From Phytophthora sp. 'mugwort' (Eukaryota; Oomycota; Peronosporomycetes; Peronosporales; Peronosporaceae): a DNA stretch of 64,000 nt. Shown one piece after another: positions 31,131 through 41,235 of the stretch. The notes below the pieces were generated by a model. That model saw nothing but the letters and a program-made list of their open reading frames with translations, did not search any database and was not told the origin of the DNA. Positions within the stretch are counted from its first letter, which is position 1. Each line of letters starts with the position of its first letter. The translations under genes and the position numbers were made by a program. Where the stretch lies: the NCBI GenBank assembly GCA_033558025.1, contig JAUCEF010000012.1, positions 3,038,001-3,102,000 of the forward strand. Direction: 5' to 3'.

Positions 31131-31499
31131 AGTACACTAACGATATATCGTGTACATACAGATATTCGAGACAGCATGAGCTGTAGGGAGAAAAACGACG
31201 CTGTATATTCATTTTGCAAATACATGCTCGCTTTGCGTGTGATATAACTTCCTATACATCGTTGGGCACCTGGCCCCGCCGAGAGAAACGAAGATGGGGG
31301 CGGGTGTTGTAGTGCTTTGGCGAGCTGGAACAGGACATAACACAGCGCTCGCAAAGAGGGCTTCGCTCGGCTAGTCCTAAGCAACATGTCGGTCTGTTGA
31401 ATGTCAGCAGTCCGCATCACGCTTATTCCGCCGCATCATTGGACAAACAGCTGTCCAGCGGGCTATGGCGTCGCGACAGTTAGCTAACCGTCGTGACAG
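31131..31499 (+). other. Downstream flank of the Helitron, possible 3' terminus
   Basis: The sequence GCTCGCAAAGAGGGCTTCGCTCGGCTAGT (about 31350-31374) combines a short inverted repeat (GAGCGAAGCCCTC type) with a terminal CTAGT, similar to a Helitron 3' end. The hairpin is imperfect, so this is tentative. Confidence 0.3.
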
Positions 31500-31775
31500 C
31501 ATTTTAGCTAAAATGCTGAAGAGCGAAGGCGGCGCCGCCATTAATCCACTTCGTATCTAGCAGGCTGGAGGCCGAAAACATACGTAGCTCAATTAGTAAC
31601 CAAACACTGCGAATAGAGCAGAGAGCCCCTGCGAGCGGAACGGAGGGGCTAACTGCCTGGCGAAGCGTAGGTTGCTTTTATTAGCAGGGGAGCAACCTCT
31701 TGAACAAGTGAAACGGCCACCATCTAAACTTCCACAACTGCCATTGTAGCGGCGGCGCATCGCTATTAATACAAT
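31500..31775 (+). mobile_element. Short non-autonomous Helitron-like repeat, copy A
   Basis: Starts AAAATGCTGAAGAGCGAAGG with GGCGCCGCC and CTTCGTATCTAGC, and ends with CATCTAAACTTCCACAAC and GTAGCGGCGGCGCATCGCTA. The same start, internal AACAAGTGAAACG-type motif and end occur at 51060-51292. It has no coding capacity. Classification as Helitron-like rests on the hairpin plus CTAG(T) type end seen in copy B. Confidence 0.55.
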
Positions 31776-32430
31776 ATGAGCGCAATCTGAAAGCAACATT
31801 GTAGAACCTATGGAATTGTGAACGTCACATGATATGTCCAATTTTTGTTTTGCAAATCGACCGCTTTATAGCCGATTTAGGCTCTATATATACGACGTAA
31901 CCTTTTTATTATATATAAACAGAACGTCAGTCCGATTTGTTGTATCCCAACCCATGTTCATATATCACATGCTGCCGTTGTATAGCGTCAAATCGCTTCG
32001 AATGCCTATTTATTAATAACACTGGACATTCGAGGTCATCGCTATACATAACGATGTCGATGTCGATATTATCACACAGCAAGGGATAACTATACGTATT
32101 ACGATTGAAAAGCTTAAAATTAATACGTATCCATCTCTAAAGTCTGTTAAGAATGAAATGTCTTCATTTGGGGCAGTCTCTGAACTATTGCTCATTCGAG
32201 ACTCGATCCGCGCAAAGCTATTTTAATAGCGGAGCTATAAACGCTCGTGGTGTCCTACGCTTTAGATTAGCATAATGGACGTTTTACATTCAGAGCTCAG
32301 ATTTAATTTTTCTCCTACCCTGTTTAATGAGAATCCAACGAGGGCCCTCTTGGAGAGGGTCCTCGCACAATACGTACATGCGGGAGAGAGAATCAATATC
32401 CGTATCAGACTGTAGTCGAAACATGAAAGG
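31776..32430. other. AT-rich interval with no recognised gene
   Basis: Low-complexity AT-rich DNA without convincing coding potential on either strand. Confidence 0.3.
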
Positions 32431-33045
32431 ATGCCAAATTCGAAATGCTCAGCCATGAGCAATGCGGAGCAGCAGCGCGTGGTTCCCTTCCCCCCGCAAG
32501 AAGCTGTATACAGTTCACACGATGCGGAGGAGTCAGCACTGCATCAGTGGACCAGAGAACACGGATTCAATGTGTCGAGGAACCGTTTAAAGTACACTGA
32601 TGCTCCAGGTCGCCAAGTTTGGGCTTGCATTTACGAGTGCGAACGCGCAGGGCCCCTAAAAACACACAGCACGTAATTGAACATAACCGGAAACGTGTGA
32701 TGGAGTCTCGAAGCGCTCGGCTTGCCCCTTGCGAATTGGTATTCTAGCAGTCAGCCAGCAGGACACCTCTGGTCCTTGGAAGATTGTTCGATACTACAAG
32801 AAGCCCGCATCATAACCACCCTTCGTCCCGTGATATCCGGGTTCACGCTCCGCATAGACGCAGATCTGCTCAAGCAAGTACACAAGTACCTGTCGCTAAT
32901 ATGCTGGGTCTGGTCGAGCTTCAGACAGCAGCAGGTGTCACGTCATCGACCCTCCAGGCAACTATTCGCAACGCTGACCCTAACTCTCTCGTGGTGGCCA
33001 AGGACAACTCACCCTCGTAACTCAGGTAGCAGTTCTTTCCGATAG
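32431..33045 (+). pseudogene. MULE transposase N-terminal (FAR1-like) remnant
   Basis: The frame begins MPNSKCSAMSNAEQQ and reads SALHQWTREHGFNVSRNRLK and RQVWACIYECERAG, a FAR1-like zinc-binding segment that binds transposon ends in MULE elements. After frame changes HNHPSSRDIRVHAPHRRRSA and LGLVELQTAAGVTSSTLQAT follow, the region after the FAR1 domain. The MULE catalytic core is missing. The copy differs in sequence from the MULE at 61018-64000, so it represents another family. Confidence 0.6.
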
Positions 33046-33600
33046 TTTTCCTTGGCGTACATCATGTCGTTGTGAACCAGGTCCCCCCTGAAAGCACGCA
33101 AAAACCCACTGAGATATTCGCCACATGTGCTTTAAAGTCAGCTCTCGTCTTGAAATAAGCCGTGTACACGCGAAACATGGTGTCAGGCTCTAGCACGAAG
33201 ATTATGCTCACTGGAACACCGTCCAGGTGATGTTGGCGAGCTCTGGCCAAGTCGGTCTCTTAAAATCTTGATGGGGTTCCCGTTCGATGCCGCCAGGCTT
33301 TGAACGCATTAAGGATAACACACCCGACTTCCAGCCTGCGTGAATCATCGCGAGCACTACCTCTAGGTCTCTCAGCAACTCCAACGGCGACGATGACATC
33401 CCCTGGACAAAAAACCCGCGATTGCGATCGGAATTTGTCATTCGTGCCACCGACGAGATTGAAAACGCCCGCATACGTACGTTCCTTGGCTTCCGCTAGT
33501 AGAACAGGAACTACCCGGTTAAGCAGAAAAGCCCCACAGGGAGGAACCCGCTCGGCAGCAAAGGGCCGGTCGCCGCTTGCTCCATCAGAGTCGTAAGAGC
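33046..33600 (-). pseudogene. Unidentified decayed reading frame, minus strand
   Basis: The minus strand has two open pieces (33208-33474, MRAFSISSVARMTNSDRNRG; and 33062-33250, RVYTAYFKTRADFKAHVANI). An alternative frame reads RAFRGDLVHNDMMYAKENYR near 33050-33090. The continuity across frames suggests a decayed transposon-encoded protein. No family is recognised. Confidence 0.3.
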
Positions 33601-34102
33601 AGAATCAGAAAGTGGTGGGAACGCTGGATATAACGGGATCGGTCTCCTACCAGTTTATACTGGTATTGACACTTGTGCAATTGATGTAACGAGGCCTTTC
33701 TTCAAGAGGACCCTCGTTAGATTCTACCCCTGTTTTAGTATGTTTTCTACCCATCCAAAACGGCCTAACCGAGCGTGGACATATTGGTCGGTTTTCACAA
33801 TAGTACATGTACATATGTATACAGACTAGAGCGTGAGAAAACGAGACGGTTGGAACTCAATATTTTTGAAATTATATTCATACTTAATATCAAAGTAACA
33901 AACAAAAAGCTTGATATTTGATAGTTTTTTCCTTCAATAATCAAATGCCTTCTTGAGTTTGGATATATCAGGCATCTCGTTCTCATGCTCTAGTCTGTGC
34001 ACAGTATTATGCGTACTAGTCGAAGTTTCCGCGGTCGATTGGTTGAATCGACGCGCCCAAATCGACCGCAAATCGACCGAAACCCACCCGCACTTGAGTT
34101 AA
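33601..34102. other. Interval with no recognised gene
   Basis: AT-rich flank of the Gypsy element that starts at 34103; nothing recognisable. A short repeated CGACCGCAAATCGACCG-type motif lies near 34030-34080. Confidence 0.3.
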
Positions 34103-34441
34103 TGTGACGGGGTTACATGAAGAGTGCCAAGTCACTCTTCAGAGCAAGTGTACCCAAGTAGACTAAGTGATGTTGCCAAACATCACTATGACGTCGACGG
34201 TAATGACGTCATGGATAGGTACCACAGATATGGTACAAAGACCTCAGAGTCACTCAATAGGATAACATCTAGAAAACCTTATAGGTGACTAATAGTTAGT
34301 ATGTAGATGCATTAAAAGGGTACCTATAAATATATTCACTCTTAAAACTATCTAATTTGGTAACAGTCCCACAGGCCAGGGACTAGTGAACTGCCGGTCA
34401 CTGAGAGTTGTATACTCTCCGGAAGTCACACTTCCTGTGCG
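34103..34441 (+). repeat. 5' LTR of the Gypsy element, 3' end deleted
   Basis: Starts TGTGACGGGGTTACATG and matches 41236-41575. It carries a row of short hairpins at 34118-34242, two TGACGTC motifs and a TATAAATATA box (about 34326). After CTTCCTGTGCG the copy breaks off into gag. Confidence 0.9.
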
Positions 34442-34860
34442 TGGAAAACCCACTCCATGAACACATCAAGGTGACGGTGTTCATGGACGGCCTAAGAGTG
34501 GGCCCGGTCCGCACCCAGCTATTTCGGGTGCAGGCCAATACTCTGGAAGAGGTGATAGGTCGCCCTTCAAGGTGAGTACAGTCACCACCAGGCACGACGC
34601 CGGCGGCGATGTGGCCAGGGGGAGCGACACCAGGTCGTGGGTCCCCTAGTGGGCCAGTCCCCACGGACTTGGGCTCGCTGAGCAGCATGATATTCGCTGC
34701 TATAGCTATGGTAAGTTACGGCACATGGCACGTGCCTGTCCTGCGAGGGGACAACGAAAGCATTTCCCTCCCAAGCCCGTTGCACTCAAGGGTCGCGGGC
34801 AAAGACCGCGACCCCACGGGCAGTGGAACGCAGGACACGAATAGGGGCGGGGAGCCCTAG
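34442..34860 (+). pseudogene. Gypsy gag, 5'-truncated
   Basis: Directly after the LTR the frame reads ENPLHEHIKVTVFMDGLRVG and PVRTQLFRVQANTLEE, which I take to be the middle of a chromovirus gag, then a TGA near 34573. After frame changes a zinc knuckle remnant CYSYGKLRHMARACP follows near 34695-34740; its second Cys has become Tyr. The N-terminal half of gag and the initiator codon are absent. Gag would form the particle and bind RNA. The damage is a deletion plus point changes. Confidence 0.7.
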
Positions 34861-34929
34861 TGGGGAATATCTAAACCTTCATGAGCGATGCGCGATCGGC
34901 GCGCAACATGGAGACGTATCCCCTGAGAG

Positions 34930-35352
34930 TCTTTGCACTGTCGAATCGAAGAAGGGCGGCGTTGGGCCGCTAGTAGTACACGTAAGTGTATGGGGATATA
35001 CCCATCCCTTCCGAGCCTTGATAGACTCCGGGGCATTGAAGAACTTCGCACGTCGCCAGGCTGTTGCGGAGAACAGCAACAAGTTGCCCGATGCTTTACG
35101 AGAAGCAAAGGAAACGGGACAGTGTCAGTACAACTGGCCCACGGAATGGTAATTACCGTTCTCGAGATCCATGTGGACCTAGCTGTGAAGTTCGAGGAAT
35201 TCGACAGCATGGAGCAGTTTACTGACCTAGAGATGGACAAGTATGACTTGATCCTGGGAATGCCCTGGCTCGAGAAACACGAGTCATGGATCGATTTGGA
35301 AACAAAGCCATCGGGACCAGCTGGCCCGCAATTTCTGGCAGAGCATTGGTGA
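34930..35352 (+). pseudogene. Gypsy retropepsin-like protease
   Basis: VHVSVWGYTHPFRALIDSGA contains the active-site D-S-G, followed by KNFARRQAV. After a frameshift near 35110, QLAHGMVITVLEIHVDLAVK forms the flap region and YDLILGMPWLEKHESWIDLE the second hydrophobic-Gly motif with its usual continuation. The catalytic triplet is intact but the frameshift separates the two halves. It would cleave Gag-Pol. Confidence 0.75.
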
Positions 35353-36140
35353 GTCATGTTCCCACCTCTGCCAGGATCTGGGGCGTCCGAAAGGGGCGCC
35401 GGGATGCAGGAGCATCAAGTGAAGTTTTGGGAACCCCCGACGTATTGAGCGACTCCCTAGAAGCGGCGGCATCAGAAGCTACACCTGGTCGAGTGCGGCA
35501 GTCCTTACCGGATAGCCCTCGACCCCCGCCGGAATCTAGACTGGCGGCCAATGCTTCAAGAGTGGCGGTGCCGGGTGGCACTGACCAGGTGGGTAACCAA
35601 GGTCCACACCACGTCACCCAGAGTGAAACAGGCGAGGAAGGCGCAGATTGCGCTTCCTAGGTGGGTAACCTTTTTCACACCAGGTCGCCCAGACCACAAC
35701 TGAAGAAGTGGCGGAATGCACTTCTTGTGTGGGTAATCATGTACCATACGAAGCCCTAGAGGCTTTGGACGTCGTCAATGAGACGTCCACAGACGTGGGT
35801 TAACGAAGTACAACATCACGGCCGCCGTTGACGACATAATCGACACCGCAAGTAAAGTCTGAAGTAATTTCAGACTGGAGTCGCTTCAAGCGACTCGGAA
35901 CCCAGGGCCCAGGTTCTGTCCACGCGGCCATCGAAGGGCGTTATCACATCCACGACGGCAAAACCGGCCATCGGGTCAAGGCAGGCGGCATCCAGCCAGA
36001 GCCGCTGCCAGAGGTGTCAGAACTCCTGAACCTCGAAGAGTTGACGCCGACAGATTTCCTGGCTGACCTGAAGGCAGGAGAATCGCGGAGGTGGTACTTT
36101 TGAAGCAAGAGTCCACTCCAGAGGAATAGAATTCCTCCTC
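35353..36140 (+). other. Protease-RT linker with short repeats
   Basis: Low-similarity linker between protease and RT. Three imperfect units starting GTGGGTAA(C/T) occur at about 35589, 35661 and 35731. The first two are associated with small hairpins: GGAAGGCGCA/TGCGCTTCC and AAGAAGTG/CACTTCTT. Confidence 0.5.
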
Positions 36141-36144
36141 AGTT

Positions 36145-37322
36145 ATGGACGAGGGCGTCCTGGAGGCATTCTCTTCCCAGTGTGCCTCGCACTTGGATTC
36201 TAAAATTCTCAAGAACCCAAATGATCCAATGTATCCTTTGATGAAGGAGTTCGAGGACGTGTCCAAGGATCCACCATCTCAACTCCCACCGGGTCGTAGG
36301 ATCAGGCACGAGATTGATCTCGTGCCGGACACACAGTACTGTAACACCAGACAATGGCCACTGCCTCGTAAGCAGTGCGAGGTCATTGATGACTTCTTCG
36401 CCGCAAAGGCCAAGGCAGGCATGGAGCGGGAATTGAAATCCTCGCACTCGACGCCAACCTTCTGCGTTCGGAAGCCGAACGGGAAGTGGCGTCTGGTTCA
36501 TGCTTTCAATAAGCTGAACAGCGCAACGGTGCCGGCCCAGTAACCCATCCCACGAAAGATGTTGTCTTAAATAACATGGCCGGGGGCGAGTTATAGAGCG
36601 CCCTGGATCTGGTGGACGGATACTACCAGATCCTGATGCGCGAGAGCGACATCCCGCTCATCGCAGTAAGCACCCCGAGCGGTATGCTCTGGGAGTGGCT
36701 GGTGATGCCACAGGGCCTGGCTAATGCCCCAGCGACGTTCAATCGCCTGGTCACGCAGTTGTTTAGACCACTGCGTGCGTACGCACATTCGTACTTCGAC
36801 GACATCTTCGTCCATAGCCGTGCCGAGAGAGGCAAGACAGCTGTGGAGGTGCATTTGGAGCACCTCCGTCGAGTGTTGGAGGTCATGAGAGCGAACAAGC
36901 TCTATGCCAACATCGACAAGTGCGTCTTCGCGGCGCAAGATATCAACGTTCTCAGTTGCTTCGTTAGCAACGTCAGCGTTCGAGCCGACCCGGAGAAGGT
37001 CAAATCCATTTCGGCTTGGCCAACGCCAAGGTCCCAGAAGGACCTGTGGAAGTGGCTGGGTTTAGCCAACTACCTCCATAAGTACAGCGAAGGGTACGCG
37101 GGTCTGGCTAGACCCTTGTCGGATCTTCTGAAGAAGGATACCGACTGGCACTGGGGGCGTGAGCGCCAGGAGGCCTTCGACAATGTCCAGGCGAGCCTAC
37201 AGAAGGCGCCTGTCCTGGCATTGCCGGACGAGACGAGGCCGTTCAGCGTCATCTGTGATGCATCCGATTATGCAATCGGTGTGCATTGCTGCAGCACGAT
37301 GCAGCAGGACGTGAACGAGTGA
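36145..37322 (+). pseudogene. Gypsy reverse transcriptase, nearly complete
   Basis: The frame 36145-36543 gives FCVRKPNGKWRLVHAFNKLN, the first RT blocks, and a TAA after VPAQ. From 36612 an open frame of 236 codons holds DGYYQILM, EWLVMPQGLANAPATFNRL, the YFDD active site (HSYFDDIFVHS), FAAQDINVL, and the connection domain (FSVICDASDYAIG) that opens the RNase H. The expected ALDLVDGYYQ lies across the 36544-36612 gap, where stops and a frame change occur. Catalytic Asp residues are intact but the gap blocks a full product. Confidence 0.88.
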
Positions 37323-37640
37323 TCTCGTTTCAGTCCAGGCACCTCAAGGCTACCGAACGGAAATACCCCGTTCATGACAATGAGCTCCTTACCGTGAAGT
37401 ACGCCTTTGTCAATTTCCGGGTGCACCTCCTGGCTCCCGGACCTTTCTGATCTACACAGATCACGCATCCTTACGGATAGCGACAAACTCACCCCATCTG
37501 TCCCAAAGGATGGCGAGGTGGCTGTCCTTCTTTGCGGAATATAACTTCCGCGTCGAGTACAAGGCTGGCAAGCTCAACGTGCTTGCCGATGCGTTGTCAT
37601 GCAGGCCGGACTATGAGCTGGCGAACATAAGTCGCACCAC
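37250..37640 (+). pseudogene. Gypsy RNase H, frameshifted
   Basis: After DASDYAIGVHCC the frame changes near 37300, and SFQSRHLKATERKYPVHDNE follows with the catalytic Glu, then LLTVKYAFVNFRVHLL. A further frame change near 37440 leads to ARWLSFFAEYNFRVEYKAGK and LNVLADALSCR in the open frame from 37510, the end of the RNase H and the connection to the integrase. It would remove the RNA strand during reverse transcription. Confidence 0.8.
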
Positions 37641-39055
37641 GACCGATCTATATGATCAGATACGCATGGAGTATCGGGGCGACGAAGCCCTGGCATCTTT
37701 GGAGCATCTCCTGGCCGTTGGCAAGGATGCCAAGGCCGAGTGGCTCACGCCATGTCAGAGAGCCCGGCTCTACCGATACGAGTGGGCCGATGACCTGCTC
37801 TACTATCGAGTGGAGCCCCATGAACCCCCTCGGGTAGTCGTTCCAAACGACGAGGATCTCAAGTTTGACATCCTACAGGAGGCGCACGATGCGCCGTCCA
37901 GTGGTCAATTGGGCCGCGAGAAGACCTTCCAATTAGTCTCTCAGTACTTTTGGTGGGCCCACATATACTAGTGGGTCGCACAATACCTGAAGACATGTGA
38001 GACATGTCGGCGGGTGAAACCCGCCGGGCACGCCTCGGCTCCCTTGCAGAGCCTGCCCGTTCAAGAGGACTGCTGGAAGTCGATAAGTCTGGATTTCATC
38101 TTCGAACTTCCAGCCGAGGGCCACGGCAACACTGGCATCTTGGCGTGTGTGTGCCATCTGAGCAAGATGGTGCTTCTTGCTCCGGTCAAAGATACAGTGA
38201 CCGGGGAACAGGTTGCGAAGCTGTTCCTGGATGGCGTTTTCCGCCATCATGGTCTGCCTGAGGCAATTGTCTCGGATCGTGATCTGCGGTTTACCGCTGA
38301 TTTCTGGCGATCGCTGTTCCAACTACTTGGAACAAGGCTGCACATGTCCACTGCCGATCATCCTCAAACGGATGGGCAGACCGAGCGTGTCAGCCGAGTG
38401 CTTGAAGTCACTCTACGCAGCGTCTGTGCGGAGGCTCCTCGCACTTGGTCAGAACGCCTGCCAGTAGTTGAGTTTGCACTCAACAATGCGGTTCACGCAT
38501 CGACCGGGTATACCCCGTTCTATCTGAATGGCTTATGCCATCCATGGGTGCCGCTCACTTTGCGAGGCAGCACCCCGTCTTCAGTTATAACTGGAGGAGA
38601 GGCTCGGAAAGCGCTTTCCGAGCCTCTCCCCCTCTCGGAAATGAGACCTGGGAGAAAAGCGCTTTCGAGCCTCTCCCACACTTAGAACTGAAGACGGGGT
38701 TTCCTTGCGGAAACAAGTGGAGTCTTTTATAGACACCACGCTGAATGTAATCAGCCGTGTCTGTGATGCCATGGAAGCGGCACAGGACAAGCAAAAGGAA
38801 ACTTAAACGCGTTTAATGTGGGTGATTTAGTCCTACTAGACACTAGGAACTTGCAACTCGCCACGGTAAGTTCCGTTGGGAGCATCAAGCTGAAGCCCTT
38901 CTTCATTGGACCCTTCGCGGTCCTGGCCAGGCATGGTGTGGCATATACGATTGACCTGCCTAAGTCGATGACGACACACCCGACGTTATAGGCGGGCCGT
39001 CTGAAGCGGTACCATGATCCGCTGGGTACAGGCCCCAGTTTTTCAAAGTGAGGCT
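37640..39055 (+). pseudogene. Gypsy integrase with inserted inverted repeat
   Basis: The HHCC zinc region is readable (LGREKTFQLVSQYFWWAHIY, a stop, then LKTCETCRRVK). From 38014 an open frame of 223 codons carries the catalytic core: SISLDFIFELP (Asp), GLPEAIVSDRDLRF (Asp), and DHPQTDGQTERVSRVLE (Glu), so the DDE triad is complete. At 38570-38702 a palindromic insertion interrupts the frame. After it, KQVESFIDTTLNVISRVCDA resumes in another frame, then the C-terminal module (FNVGDLVLLDTRNLQL and LKPFFIGPFAVLARHG). The core looks recently active. Confidence 0.88.
38570..38702. repeat. Inverted duplication inside the Gypsy integrase
   Basis: Perfect 15-bp ends (ACCCCGTCTTCAGTT and AACTGAAGACGGGGT) enclose a second, nested 30-bp perfect palindrome (GAGAGGCTCGGAAAG / CTTTCCGAGCCTCTC at about 38598-38627) and a partly matching GAGAAAAGCGCTTT segment. 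The right side resembles ordinary integrase sequence, so the left side is likely its inverted copy. Confidence 0.85.
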
Positions 39056-39559
39056 GCGACTCTTTCTCTGAGCGCGCCCAAAACTAGAAGCCCAAGTCCG
39101 CTGCGGGACTGCGGAAGGGGCCCATACGAATGAATCCCGGCTGCATAAGCCGAGTATGATCCATAGTGATACGGCTGGGAGTACGCAGGAGTCGCTCCCG
39201 CCTGTGCGCAGGAGGTCCCGAACGAGAGACACCTCCCGTTGGACTCGGTTCATGGGAACCCAAAAGGCCTCCGGATGTTGGACGATCTCGCTCACGTCAT
39301 TCGCACGGCGGTCAACCCGACATTCAAGGGCCAACGAGTCGTCGGCCAGACGATTCACGTCGTCACGAATCGGCCCAAGGTCCCCAGCGCTCCCGGCCTC
39401 GGAGGCGGCAGCCCCACCTTCACCAACTCCAAGCGCATCTCAAGCGCAAGGACTCGACGACAAGAGAGACGTCTTCAACGACACGAGGCGGAGCCGAAGG
39501 CGGGACACCAAGTCCTGAGCCGGACCGGAGGGCAGCGCCTCATACTCGTACTCGTTCGA

Positions 39560-39776
39560 GGGCTCCGTCGCCACTCCTCGACCGCAATGGGGAGGCCCAC
39601 TACTACGTGGAGCGTGTGATGCAGGAGCTGCGCGTTCACGGGAAGCGCCAGCTCCGTGTTAAATGGAGGGGGTACTCGGAGGCTATGTGCTCCTGGTAGC
39701 CGTACGAACGGCTCCAGGCTAACTGCCCGAAGGCTGTCGCGATCTGGGAACAGAATCCGTGGCGGCTTCGTAAGTA
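39560..39776 (+). pseudogene. Gypsy C-terminal chromodomain
   Basis: AHYYVERVMQELRVHGKRQL and RVKWRGYSEAMCSW form the chromodomain core, with a TAG at about 39698 where Glu is expected (W-stop-PYERL), then a C-terminal helix LQANCPKAVAIWEQN ending near 39776. It would direct integration to modified histones. Only the single stop and upstream frame changes break it. It follows the GPF module by about 600 bp of poorly conserved sequence. Confidence 0.8.
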
Positions 39777-40272
39777 GTTCGGATTTTCTTGCCCGAACGT
39801 GGTGTGGTCGTAGAGCCAAGACCATACCCGCGCTCATCCTGAGCGCTAGAAGCGGAATGCCTCTGCAGTTCTCGAGAGAGCTGCCGTTTGCCTACCACAT
39901 GGTCGAAGTCAAAACGCAGATCTTGGAGGTCAAGGATGGCCTCCAGTGTGAGATCCTGCCGGAAACTTTCAAGTTGTCCTTGTGAGCAGCGCGTAACTGC
40001 CCCCTTCCAAAAGGCAGCCTCGGCCTCTTAGAAAGTGTCACAGCGTGGGAGCATCACGGCTGGATTGCCCCACACAGGTCGCAATTCCGACCGGAGCTCT
40101 GTCTTCTTTCGCCGGCTCGTGGACTCCTTGAGCGGGATGTTATGCGGTACCAGGAGCACGTACCGAGTGATGCTCACGTTTTTTAACAGGGGCTGCTTGG
40201 CCACCAGGTGGCGCTCATAAGCGCCCCGAGAAGAGCGCCCGCCAAGAAGCACGCGAGGCGGCTGGAGCTGAC

Positions 40273-41102
40273 CTATGTAGGCGTCGGCTCCGTGGGACTC
40301 CTCAGGAGGGAAGTACCCGGGAGCACAATGCGGACCCCTATGAGCAGGTGAAGAGTACTCACAGGCGACAGGGTCGTCGGGGACGGCGCTCCCTTATGAC
40401 GAGCAGAATGATACGCCGACTGCTGCCCGTCGAGATCGTTGGAGATCTCTCGGCCGACTTTGCCCTCTTCCTCCTCATCGGAAGAGAAATCGAAGCGTTC
40501 CTTGCTCGTGAGCGTAAGGGTTCTATACCCTTCACGGATCGGAGAACTGGAAGCAGCTCGCCGCTTGCGGCTGACTTCCGAGGCTGCTGCGGCCTTAGCA
40601 ACCTTGACGCGGGCAGCTGCCTCAGCGAGCGTCAAGTTCTTGAACGGAGAACGAGGATTCTCTTCGTCCTCCTTGGGTGATCATGGGCTTCCCTGACGCT
40701 CGGCCGTCTTCGGCGCGTCGCCATCGTCGCCGCTATGGCTAGACAGCGGGGTACGGGACCCAAGCGAGTCCGACTGACTCGGGTCGCCGTCAGACCCCTT
40801 GACGAGCGGAGTCTCGTTATCACCCCAGGACATGGGAGACTTGTTCGAGTCCTCATAGTCCACGAGGAGCTCAGGGTCCCTTCCTCAGGCGGTTCAACTG
40901 CCTTTGGGGTCACCTTGGATGCCACCTTGATGGATCCCTTAGCGGCAGAGCCTTTGCCGAACGACTTAGAGCTCTTAGCCTGCTGCTTAGAAGCAACAGG
41001 TTTGACAAGCGCTTTCGCACCGCTGTCAGACCGAGTCTTGGTCATGGTTAAGGCTGACGTGGAAGCCGAAGAAGAAGAGCACGCGGAAGTGCTCGGGCTC
41101 AA
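40273..41102 (-). CDS. Antisense open frame in the 3' region of the Gypsy element
   Basis: Between the chromodomain and the 3' LTR the minus strand holds two open frames. The first (41102-40632) starts MSPSTSACSSSSASTSALTM, is Ser-rich and then Lys-rich. The second (40635-40273) reads AEAAARVKVAKAAAASEVSR, then KERFDFSSDEEEEG. The two overlap by four bases in different frames. Composition is that of a disordered, charged protein; no family is recognised. It could be an intrinsic antisense ORF of the element, or gag N-terminal sequence left in inverted orientation, since that part is missing from the 5' end. Both are inference. Confidence that it is a real gene is low. Confidence 0.35.
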
Positions 41103-41235
41103 AAGAAAATGAGCCGGCTGCGGAAACTAACCGCAGCGATGTCGATATAATACGACTTGGAGAGTGAAAGACGGAGATTTCCTTTCACTCGCCCTGGATT
41201 GTCGGTAAACCGAACCTAAGTGGGATGTGTGTGTG

